The notes below the pieces were generated by a model. The model saw only the letters and a program-made list of their open reading frames with translations, was not told where the DNA came from and searched no databases. The translations under genes and the position numbers were made by a program. DNA of 64,000 nucleotides from Hyalangium ruber (GTDB lineage: Bacteria; Myxococcota; Myxococcia; Myxococcales; Myxococcaceae), in NCBI RefSeq assembly GCF_034259325.1, contig NZ_JAXIVS010000009.1:358952-422951 (forward strand), in the 5' to 3' direction. Positions 23,527 to 32,282 of this stretch are shown one piece after another (within the stretch, counting starts at the first letter, position 1; every line of letters begins with the position of its first letter).

Positions 23527-26016
23527 ATGGCTGAACCGGAATCATCCACTCCCAGGCCCAGTCCCCTGGACACGCTGACCCACCGGCTCGGGCTGGACGG
23601 TAGGGTCTGGGGTCGGCGTGTGACGTTGCTGTTGCTGCTGCTGGTGGTCTCGGTGGCGGCGGGCTTCGTCATCTCCCCCGGGCTCTACAGCCAGCAGATC
23701 CCCGCCCTCACCCAGGAGCACGTCGGCAAGCCCTTCCGGGCCAACTCGCCGGCGGGCTTCAAGACCGGGCGGGACTACGACATCCGCTATGACGCGATGA
23801 CGGAGCAGCGGCGCCAGGAGGCCCGCGGCGCCGTGCGCCCGGTGTACGACCTGAACCCGGAGGTGGTGGAGAAGGTCCGCACCACCGTGAAGGGCGCCTT
23901 CTCCGAGATGCGCTCGCGGCTGGCCACGAAAGCCGCCGAGGAGAGCGACAACGGTGGGGAAGGGGAGGCGGAGGTGCGCAAGCCCCGCAAGCCCGTGCCG
24001 CCCACCGCCGAGGAGCTGGAGCGCGTGCGCAAGGAGCGCGAGCTGATGCAGGGGGACCTGCAGGAGCTGCTCTTCGGCCAGCGCGACTCGGCGCTGGAGA
24101 CGGAGGACTTCCAGGCGCTGGTGTCCAACGGGTTCTCGGCGGAGGCCGAGGCGGCGACGCTGGCGCTGTTGGAGCGGGCCTATGGCTCGGAGCGAGGGAA
24201 GGTCTTCATCGCCAGCTCTCGTGAGGAGCTGGCGCGCGAGGGGCCGCAGGGCATCACCGTGCGCGATGTCCGCCACAGCGGGGAGCAGACGCTGCCGGGG
24301 ACCGCGCCGGGCGTGATGGATGTGCGCGAGGCCCACTCGGAGCTGGACCGCTTCGCCTCCATCCCGGGCAACCTGCTGCCGGACGCGCCGGGCGTGCAGC
24401 GCCGGGCGGTGCTGCGGCTGGCCAAGCGGCTGGTTCGGCCGGACCTGACCATCAACATCGCGGAGACGAACTCTCGCCGGCTCAAGGCGGTCGAGGCGGT
24501 GAAGGACGCGGTCATCTCCTTGAAGAAGGGCCAGCGCGTCATCGGTGACGGGGAGCTGGTCAACGAGACGCACCTGGTCATCCTCCAGGGGATGCGGGCG
24601 CAGACGGACCGGTTGGATCTGCTGCAATTGCAGGTGGGCGGCACGGGCCTGGTGGCGCTGCTGGTCGCCGCCTCCTTCGTCTTCTGCCGCACGGCGTTCC
24701 GGCGCTTCCGGCCCACGCGCAAGGATGGGGTGCTGCTGGGGCTGTTGCTGGTGGCGATGCTGGGGCTGCTGCAGCTGTGGGTGTCCATCGCGGACGCGGT
24801 GCAGGACCGGTACACGGCGCTGCCCATCGAGGCGCTGTACTACGCCTTCCCGGTGGCGGCGGGCGCCATGCTGGTGCGCTTCATCCTCTCCGAGGAGCTG
24901 TCGCTCTTCTTCGCCATCGTGCTGGCGAGCCTGACGGGCGTCATGCTGGGCAACTCGCTGTCCTTCGGCATCTTCGCGCTGATAGGCGCGCTGGTGGCGG
25001 CCGATCGCATCACCCGGGCGCGGGACCGGGTGGGCATCTTCAAGGCGGGCTTGATTACCGGCCTGGTGAACCTGGTGGCCGTGCTCTGCCTCTTCCTGGG
25101 AGAGGGCAAGGGGCTCAACGGGGACACGCTGCTGACGGCGGTGTTCGCCTGCCTGGGCGCGGCACTGGCGGTGCCGGTGATGGTGATGGCGCTTACGCCG
25201 CTCATCGAGGCGACGTTCGGCTACGCCTCGGACATCAAGCTGCTGGAGCTGGCCAACCTCAACCACCCGGCGCTCAAGGAGCTCATCGTCCAGGCGCCGG
25301 GCACCTACCACCACTCGATCATCATCGGCACGCTGGTGGAGAACGCGGCGGAGGCCATCGGCGCCAACCCGCTGCTGGCGCGCTCGTGCGCCTACTACCA
25401 TGACATCGGAAAGGGCCGGAACCCGCTCTACTTCGGGGAGAACCAGAAGGGCGATAACCGGCACGACTCGCTGGCACCGGCGATGAGCGCGGTCATCATC
25501 AAGCGCCACGTGACGGAAGGCCTGGAGATGGCGCGGCAGTACCGGCTGCCCAAGCTGGTGGCGGATGCGATTCCGCAGCACCACGGCACGCGGCTGGTGG
25601 GCTACTTCTTCCACAAGGCGGTCAAGGAGCAGGAGGGCAAGGAAGGCGCTCAGCCGATCGATGAGAGCATCTATCGGTACCCCGGCCCCAAGCCCCAGTT
25701 CCGCGAGGCAGCGCTGGTGATGATCGCCGACGCGGTGGAGGCCTCCACGCGGGCCATGCCCGAGCCGACGACGCCGAAGCTGCAGGCGCAGGTGCAGAAG
25801 ATGATCAACCTCATCTTCTCCGAGGGGCAGCTGGATGAGTGTGACTTGACGCTGAAGGATCTCAACCTCATCGCCAGCTCCTTCCTGCACACGCTCGAGG
25901 GCATCTACCACGCGCGCCCGCAGTACCCGGCGGGCGCACTGGTGGGAGGCCAGAAGGGGGCGGCGCTGGTGGTGGCCCCTCCGCCCAAGTCGGACAGCAA
26001 GGCGAAGACGGCCTGA
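23527..26016 (+). CDS. 7TM-HD family membrane phosphohydrolase (PgpH-like)
   Basis: The 829-residue protein has the 7TMR-HD architecture: an N-terminal membrane segment (about 20-42), a large extracytoplasmic domain (about 45-365), a bundle of about seven membrane segments (about 370-555), and a cytoplasmic HD hydrolase domain (about 560-790). HD-motif residues are visible in APGTYHHSIIIGTLVENAAE and YYHDIGKGRNPLYFGENQ, with downstream HHGT. In Firmicutes and Listeria, relatives (YqfF/PgpH) hydrolyse the second messenger c-di-AMP. That activity is an inference here. It lies between phoH and ybeY. Confidence 0.88.
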   Translation: MAEPESSTPRPSPLDTLTHRLGLDGRVWGRRVTLLLLLLVVSVAAGFVISPGLYSQQIPALTQEHVGKPFRANSPAGFKTGRDYDIRYDAMTEQRRQEARGAVRPVYDLNPEVVEKVRTTVKGAFSEMRSRLATKAAEESDNGGEGEAEVRKPRKPVPPTAEELERVRKERELMQGDLQELLFGQRDSALETEDFQALVSNGFSAEAEAATLALLERAYGSERGKVFIASSREELAREGPQGITVRDVRHSGEQTLPGTAPGVMDVREAHSELDRFASIPGNLLPDAPGVQRRAVLRLAKRLVRPDLTINIAETNSRRLKAVEAVKDAVISLKKGQRVIGDGELVNETHLVILQGMRAQTDRLDLLQLQVGGTGLVALLVAASFVFCRTAFRRFRPTRKDGVLLGLLLVAMLGLLQLWVSIADAVQDRYTALPIEALYYAFPVAAGAMLVRFILSEELSLFFAIVLASLTGVMLGNSLSFGIFALIGALVAADRITRARDRVGIFKAGLITGLVNLVAVLCLFLGEGKGLNGDTLLTAVFACLGAALAVPVMVMALTPLIEATFGYASDIKLLELANLNHPALKELIVQAPGTYHHSIIIGTLVENAAEAIGANPLLARSCAYYHDIGKGRNPLYFGENQKGDNRHDSLAPAMSAVIIKRHVTEGLEMARQYRLPKLVADAIPQHHGTRLVGYFFHKAVKEQEGKEGAQPIDESIYRYPGPKPQFREAALVMIADAVEASTRAMPEPTTPKLQAQVQKMINLIFSEGQLDECDLTLKDLNLIASSFLHTLEGIYHARPQYPAGALVGGQKGAALVVAPPPKSDSKAKTA

Positions 26017-26041
26017 GTCATTCGCCCCCAGGAGGCGACGT

Positions 26042-26887
26042 GTGAGGCTGCGCAAGGGAAAGCTGATCCCCCGAGAGGACGGCAAGCGCATCGAGGAGTT
26101 CATCGGCGCGGCCACCACGGGGAGCGCCTCCGCGTCAGTGGCGCGGATGCTGGCGCCGCCGGGCTGGTCCGAGCCGGCGCAGAAGCCCGAGTTCGACGAG
26201 GTGGTGCTCGTGCTGCTCGGCGAGCTGACGATCGTCATCGACGGCAAGCGCGAGCGCATCGGCCCGGGCGAGGTGGGGTGGGTGCCGCGAGGCCGGCGTG
26301 TCCTGTACCGCAATGACGGGCAGGGGGCGTGTGACTACTGGTCCATCTGCGCGCCGGCGTTCCGGCCCGAATTGGCGCACGTCGAGGCGGCCGAGTCGGA
26401 GCCGCAGGCCAACCACGTCACGGTGCAGGTGGCGCACGCCCAGGGCGAGGCGATGGAGAAGTCCCTGGAGTCGCTGGGGCGCGCGTACCTGGAGCGGCTG
26501 GGCCTGAGCGGGTGTGAGCTGTCCCTGTCGCTGGTGGGAGACCGAGCCATCCGCCGGCTCAACCGGACGTGGCGCAAGAAGGACAAGGCCACGGACGTGC
26601 TGAGCTTCCCGGCGGGCGACCTCCCCAAGGGCACTCCGGGGCCCAGGCAGCTGGGGGACGTGGTCATCTCGCTGGATACGGCGAAGCGGCAAGCGAAGGA
26701 GTACGGCCGCACGCTGGAGGCGGAGGTGGCGCGCTACCTCGCGCACGGGCTGCTGCACCTGCTGGGGCATGACCATGAGCGCCCGCAGGACGCCCGGAAG
26801 ATGGCCGCGCTGGAGGAGAAGTTGCTGGGTGGCAGCGGCATGGTCTCGGACGCCGTGCGCGCGGGGCGAGCCCGCCGGCTCGTGTGA
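26042..26887 (+). CDS. ybeY: Endoribonuclease YbeY with N-terminal cupin domain (fusion)
   Basis: YbeY is a zinc-dependent endoribonuclease for 16S rRNA 3'-end maturation and 70S quality control. The YbeY domain fills about residues 125-281: RRLNRTWRKKDKATDVLSFP, GDVVISLDTAKRQA, and the zinc site HGLLHLLGHDH with H235, H239 and H245 (Tyr of the usual GYDH replaced by His). YbeY is usually about 150 residues. Here a cupin-like beta-barrel (about 1-118; PEFDEVVLVLLGELTIVIDGKR, GPGEVGWVPRGRRVLY) precedes it in frame. GTG 26042 is supported by AGGAGG at 26030-26035. It follows the 7TM-HD gene by 25 bp. Confidence 0.9.
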   Translation: MRLRKGKLIPREDGKRIEEFIGAATTGSASASVARMLAPPGWSEPAQKPEFDEVVLVLLGELTIVIDGKRERIGPGEVGWVPRGRRVLYRNDGQGACDYWSICAPAFRPELAHVEAAESEPQANHVTVQVAHAQGEAMEKSLESLGRAYLERLGLSGCELSLSLVGDRAIRRLNRTWRKKDKATDVLSFPAGDLPKGTPGPRQLGDVVISLDTAKRQAKEYGRTLEAEVARYLAHGLLHLLGHDHERPQDARKMAALEEKLLGGSGMVSDAVRAGRARRLV

Positions 26888-26907
26888 CGATCGGCCGAGG
26901 CGCGGGG

Positions 26908-26935
26908 TTGTGTCGCACCCGGCGCGTGATAGGTA
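26908..26935 (+). promoter_or_regulatory. Putative promoter and operator of the DUF4105 gene
   Basis: TTGTGT (26908-26913), 16-bp spacer, TAGGTA (26930-26935). Overlapping the expected start of transcription are two nested inverted repeats: CGACA/TGTCG (26936-26940 and 26946-26950) and ACACA/TGTGT (26938-26942 and 26951-26955). They may be an operator or a 5' hairpin. Confidence 0.35.
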
Positions 26936-26965
26936 CGACACACCCTGTCGTGTGTTGGACGGAAC

Positions 26966-28276
26966 ATGCCCCGCTCTGCCCCATTGCTCCTCTGCCTGCT
27001 CGGCCTGTTGCTCGCCGCGGCTCCGGCCCGCGCGGACTCGTTGCCCTCGTGGGGCACGGGGCAGAGCCGAGGAGAGGACCTGGTCATCTCGCTGGTGACG
27101 TTCAGCCCGGGTGACGACGTGGCCTCCTGGTGGGGGCACGGCTCGCTGGTGGTGGAGGACCGGAGGCTGGGTGAGCAGCGCCTCTACAACTACGGGATGT
27201 TCTCGTTCGACAGCACCATGCTGGGCCGCTACGCCATGGGCCGGCTCGAGTTCTGGGTGGACGACGCGAGCGCGGCGCTGACCTTTCGGGCCTACCAGCG
27301 GCTGAACCGCGACGTGCGCGTGCAGCAACTAAACCTGACGCCCGCGCAAAGCCTGGAGGTGGCTCGGCTGCTGGCGGAGAACGTGCTGCCGCAGAACCGC
27401 GAGTACCTGTACCACCACTACAACGACAACTGCGTCACGCGGCTCCGGGACATGGTCGACCGGGCAGTAGGAGGCCAGTTCCGGCAGGCCGCCAGCGCCC
27501 CCGGGCGGATGACGCTGCGGGAGCACACGCGCCGCTACACGGCGGTGAGCCCGCCGATGAGCGTGCTGCTCGACTTCCTGATGAACGACGAGATCGACCG
27601 GCCCATCACCCGCTGGGAGGAGGCGTTCCTTCCGGACGAGCTGGAGCGGCAGGTGGGCGAGGTCCAGGTGGTGGGGGCGGACGGGCAGAAGGTGCCGCTG
27701 GCGGCGAAGAGCTGGACGTACTTCAAGTCGGACCGGCCCGCGCCGCCGGCCGAGCCTCCCAACTATGGCCCGTGGATGCTGGCCCTGGGGCTTGGGGTGG
27801 GCGCGAGCGCGATGGGTCTTGGGTACTGGGGTCGCAAGGGTGGGCGACTGCCACGGGTGTTGCTGGGACTTGCGAACGTGGTGCTGGGGCTGGTGCTGGG
27901 GATTCCAGGGACGGTGCTGTTGGTGATGTGGACGGTCACCGATCACACGGTGACGTTCGGCAACGAGAACCTCTTCCTGGCCAATCCGATGACGCTGTTG
28001 GCGGTGCCGCTGGGCGTCATGTTCGCGTGGGGCTCGGCGAAGGCGCGGGAGTACCTGCGGGTGCTCTGGTTGATGTTGGCGGTGAGCGGCGGACTGGGAC
28101 TGGTGCTGAAGGTGCTCCCGCTGTTCAACCAGGACAACTGGCGGCTCATCGCGTTCATCCTGCCCATCTCGGTGGGTTTCGCGGGAGCGTTCTACCTGGA
28201 CCGGCTGCTGGCACGGGCGTCCGCCTCGGGCCGCGCGCCGGGAGAGCCGCTGTCGTCTTCACTGAAAGCACCCTGA
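26966..28276 (+). CDS. DUF4105 (Lnb-type periplasmic) membrane protein
   Basis: A 436-residue protein with a signal peptide (PLLLCLLGLLLAAAPARA), then a periplasmic DUF4105 domain (about 30-250). The domain is recognisable from DDVASWWGHGSLVVED, YNYGMFSFD and YHHYNDNCVTRLRDMVD. The His in WWGH and Cys in NDNC match the NlpC/P60-like catalytic layout proposed for this family, so cysteine hydrolase activity is possible. The C-terminal 160 residues contain about five membrane segments. Such proteins are widespread in Proteobacteria but uncharacterised. It is followed, about 110 bp later, by prfB on the same strand. Confidence 0.82.
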   Translation: MPRSAPLLLCLLGLLLAAAPARADSLPSWGTGQSRGEDLVISLVTFSPGDDVASWWGHGSLVVEDRRLGEQRLYNYGMFSFDSTMLGRYAMGRLEFWVDDASAALTFRAYQRLNRDVRVQQLNLTPAQSLEVARLLAENVLPQNREYLYHHYNDNCVTRLRDMVDRAVGGQFRQAASAPGRMTLREHTRRYTAVSPPMSVLLDFLMNDEIDRPITRWEEAFLPDELERQVGEVQVVGADGQKVPLAAKSWTYFKSDRPAPPAEPPNYGPWMLALGLGVGASAMGLGYWGRKGGRLPRVLLGLANVVLGLVLGIPGTVLLVMWTVTDHTVTFGNENLFLANPMTLLAVPLGVMFAWGSAKAREYLRVLWLMLAVSGGLGLVLKVLPLFNQDNWRLIAFILPISVGFAGAFYLDRLLARASASGRAPGEPLSSSLKAP

Positions 28277-28389
28277 GCTACACCTCCTATCTCTGGGTGC
28301 TTGCGGCTGCGCGCACTTCGCGCTACCCCGTGGGAGGCTGTCCCTTCATGGCTGGGCGCGCGGGCAGCGCGCCGCCGAGGATTCTCGAA

Positions 28390-29512
28390 ATGGCGAACGA
28401 CACGTTGGAGAAGATCAGTGGCCTGCGCGAGCGCCTCCTGGCGCTCCGGGGGCATCTTTGACCTCGACCGCAAGCGGTCACGCATTGCCCTGATCGAACG
28501 CGATTCCACCGTCCCCAACTTCTGGGACGACAACACCAAGGCCCAGGCGCTCCTCAAGGAGAAGGCCACCCTCGAGGCCAGCGTCGGCTCCTTCGACAAG
28601 ACACTCCGGGGCCTGGACGACGCCCAGACGCTGCTGGAGCTGGCCAAGGAGATGAGCGACGAGGCCAGCGCCCAGGAAGCCGAAGGGATGCTGGCCGGCC
28701 TGGAGGCAGAGGTCGCCAAGCTCGAGCTGGCGCGGATGCTCTCCGGCGAGAATGACCGCAGCAACTGCTTCATGGACATCAACGCCGGAGCGGGCGGCAC
28801 CGACAGCATGGACTGGGCCGCCATGCTCATGCGCATGTACACCCGCTTCTGTGAGGCGCGCGGCTGGCAGGTCGAGGTCAACGACATGGTCGCGGGCGAG
28901 GAGGCGGGCTTCAAGAACGTCTCCCTGCACATCAAGGGCGAGTTCGCCTACGGCTTCCTCAAGGCCGAGATCGGCGTTCACCGCCTGGTGCGCATCAGCC
29001 CCTTCGACGCGAACGCGCGGCGGCAGACCGCCTTCGCCTCGGTGGACGTGTACCCCGAGGTGGATGACTCCATCCGCATCGACATCCCCGAGAAGGACTA
29101 CGAGCTGAAGTTCATCCGGGGCGGCGGCGCGGGCGGCCAGAAGGTGAACAAGACCTCGTCCACGGCGCAGCTGCGCCACCTGCCCACCGGCATCCTCATC
29201 ACCTGCCAGACGGAGCGCTCGCAGTCGGCCAACAAGGACATGGCCTTCAAGATCCTCCGCGCGCGCCTCTACGAGCTGGAGGTCAAGAAGCGCGAGGCCG
29301 AGCGCGACGCGGCCGAGGCCCAGAAGAAGGACATCAGCTTCGGCAGCCAGATCCGCAGCTACGTGCTGGCCCCCTACCGGATGGTGAAGGACCTGCGCAC
29401 CGGCGTGGAGACGGGCAACGTGGACGCGGTGTTGGACGGGGATGTGGAACAGTTCATCACCGCACAGCTCCTGGGGGTGAAGAACCCCAACCGCAACGCC
29501 GCCGCGGACTGA
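28390..29512 (+). CDS. prfB: Peptide chain release factor 2, with programmed +1 frameshift
   Basis: RF2 ends translation at UGA and UAA. The first frame runs ATG 28390 to an in-frame TGA at 28459-28461 (MANDTLEK ... LRGHL, 23 residues). The second frame resumes at GAC 28460 and runs to 29512 (350 residues), together 373, the normal RF2 length. The slip site is the canonical CTT-TGA-C preceded by a GGGGG Shine-Dalgarno-like stretch 3 nt upstream, as in E. coli, so this is autoregulated frameshifting and not a mutation. The anticodon-mimic SPF (RISPFDAN) and GGQ (RGGGAGGQKVNK) motifs are both present. An upstream in-frame ATG at 28348 would add 14 residues. Confidence 0.95.
28453..28462 (+). 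promoter_or_regulatory. RF2 programmed frameshift site
   Basis: CAT CTT TGA C at 28453-28462 with the Shine-Dalgarno-like GGGGG immediately upstream (28448-28452). Low RF2 slows termination at the TGA and allows the ribosome to slip +1 on CTT, restoring full-length RF2. Confidence 0.92.
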
Positions 29513-29526
29513 CGCGAAAGCCGGGA

Positions 29527-29568
29527 ACCTGCTCGTGGCCTCGGTGTCCAAGGGGCCACGGAGCAGGT
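29527..29568 (+). terminator. Strong hairpin terminator after prfB
   Basis: ACCTGCTC-GTGGCC (29527-29540) pairs with GGCCAC-g-GAGCAGGT (29554-29568): a 14-bp stem with a single bulged G and a 13-nt loop, starting 15 nt after the stop codon. No U-tract follows. Confidence 0.65.
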
Positions 29569-29627
29569 GAGCCGGTAACGCGCTAGGCTGTAGGGGCGCC
29601 CGAGCATCGGGCCGCGGGAGGTCGCAG

Positions 29628-30254
29628 GTGTCTTCGAGCGGGGTGCTCGACATCGAACGGGAGGGCGCAGGGGGCGCGGCCGCGGACGCGCCCTCCGAGC
29701 GGGTGCTCCTGTCACGGCTGCGCCGGGGAGACCCGGATGCCTTCGAGGTGCTCGTGCGCGAGCATCAGGACCGGGTCTACGACTTCTGCGTCCGCATGCT
29801 CGGAGACCGCGAGGAGGCGCACGACCTCGTCCAGGAGATCTTCGTCAGCATCCACCAGAACCTCGGCAAGTTCCGCGAGGACGCGAAGCTCTCCACCTGG
29901 ATCTTCCGCATCAGCAAGAACCAGTGCATCAACCGCCTCAAGTACCTGAAACGCCGGGGGCGTGGTCGCTCGGATGAGTATGGCGAAGTAGGGGAAGATG
30001 TGCTCTCAGGCGCCATAGGCGCACCTCCCACGCCGGATGCGGCGTTGGAGTCGTCGCGGGAGCGGGCGCGGGTGCAGTGGGCCATCTCGCAGCTGGAGCC
30101 GGACGCGCGCATGTTGGTGGCGCTGCGAGACATCGAGGGCTTGAGCTACGAGGAAATCATCGAAATCACCGAGCTGCCGGAGGGCACGGTGAAGAGTCGG
30201 CTCCACCGGGCGCGCGAGAAGCTGGCCGACCTGTTGGGGCAGCTTGAGGAGTGA
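29628..30254 (+). CDS. ECF-type RNA polymerase sigma factor
   Basis: A 208-residue sigma-70-family protein with only regions 2 and 4. Region 2 is about residues 35-105 (FEVLVREHQDRVYDFCVRMLGD, AHDLVQEIFVSI, STWIFRISKNQCINRLK). Region 4 is about 150-205 (LVALRDIEGLSYEEIIEITELPEGTVKSRLHRAREKL). A Gly-rich linker joins them. GTG 29628 is preceded by GGGAGG (29615-29620) with a 7-nt gap. The anti-sigma gene follows immediately, so the pair is a classic cell-surface stress switch. The RpoE-type sequence suggests envelope or motility control, but the regulon cannot be read from here. Confidence 0.92.
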   Translation: MSSSGVLDIEREGAGGAAADAPSERVLLSRLRRGDPDAFEVLVREHQDRVYDFCVRMLGDREEAHDLVQEIFVSIHQNLGKFREDAKLSTWIFRISKNQCINRLKYLKRRGRGRSDEYGEVGEDVLSGAIGAPPTPDAALESSRERARVQWAISQLEPDARMLVALRDIEGLSYEEIIEITELPEGTVKSRLHRAREKLADLLGQLEE

Positions 30255-30274
30255 GGGGCTTTCAGCGGAGACTG

Positions 30275-30634
30275 ATGGACGTGGAACCACAACTGAGCCA
30301 CCGGGAAGCGAAGTCCCTGTTCTTCGCGCTCGCTGACGAGGAGCTGCCCGCGCCGCAGGCGCAGGCGGTCCGTTCGCACCTGGATGGTTGTGACGAGTGC
30401 CGTGCTGGGTGGGATCGCTACGCGCGGACCGTTCAGCGGGTGCGCACGGTGGAGCGGGAGAAGGCGCCTCCGGCGATGGCCTCGCTGGTGCTCAACCGGG
30501 TCAAGCGCGAGCGGCGCTTCGGCCTGCGCAAGCTGCACTGGGCCCAGAATCACCACCGCGTCCCGGTGGAGATCCTCATCCCGCTGCTGTTGGCGGCGGC
30601 GGTGGCCGCATTCCTGGTGATGTCGGCTTCGTAA
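30275..30634 (+). CDS. Zinc-finger anti-sigma factor
   Basis: A 119-residue protein with the zinc-binding anti-sigma (zf-HC2) motif: His-x3-Cys-x2-Cys in HLDGCDEC, preceded by the helix LPAPQAQAVRS. One C-terminal membrane segment (VEILIPLLLAAAVAAFLVM) anchors it in the inner membrane, so its cytoplasmic N-terminus should hold the ECF sigma factor encoded upstream. ATG 30275 has a GGAG ribosome-binding site 7 nt upstream; an earlier GTG at 30251 overlaps the sigma stop codon but lacks proper spacing. The second-last segment is rich in Arg/Lys (VKRERRFGLRK). Confidence 0.85.
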   Translation: MDVEPQLSHREAKSLFFALADEELPAPQAQAVRSHLDGCDECRAGWDRYARTVQRVRTVEREKAPPAMASLVLNRVKRERRFGLRKLHWAQNHHRVPVEILIPLLLAAAVAAFLVMSAS

Positions 30635-30666
30635 CCGCCCTGGTTCGTACTGGCGGACATGATGCG

Positions 30667-30695
30667 TTGCGTCCCGGGGTGGGCTTGGCTACGGT
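30667..30695 (+). promoter_or_regulatory. Putative lysS promoter
   Basis: TTGCGT (30667-30672), 17-bp spacer, TACGGT (30690-30695), 21 nt before the lysS ATG. A small CCGCC/GGCGG repeat (30635-30656) upstream may end the sigma/anti-sigma transcript. Confidence 0.4.
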
Positions 30696-30716
30696 GCCGC
30701 GCCCTCGGAAGGCGCC

Positions 30717-32270
<1,554 letters not shown>

Positions 32271-32282
32271 CCAAGGGTCCTC

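Noticed and set aside
28390..28461. prfB as a pseudogene because of the in-frame TGA
   Set aside because: The TGA is the known programmed frameshift site with its slip sequence and Shine-Dalgarno-like element.
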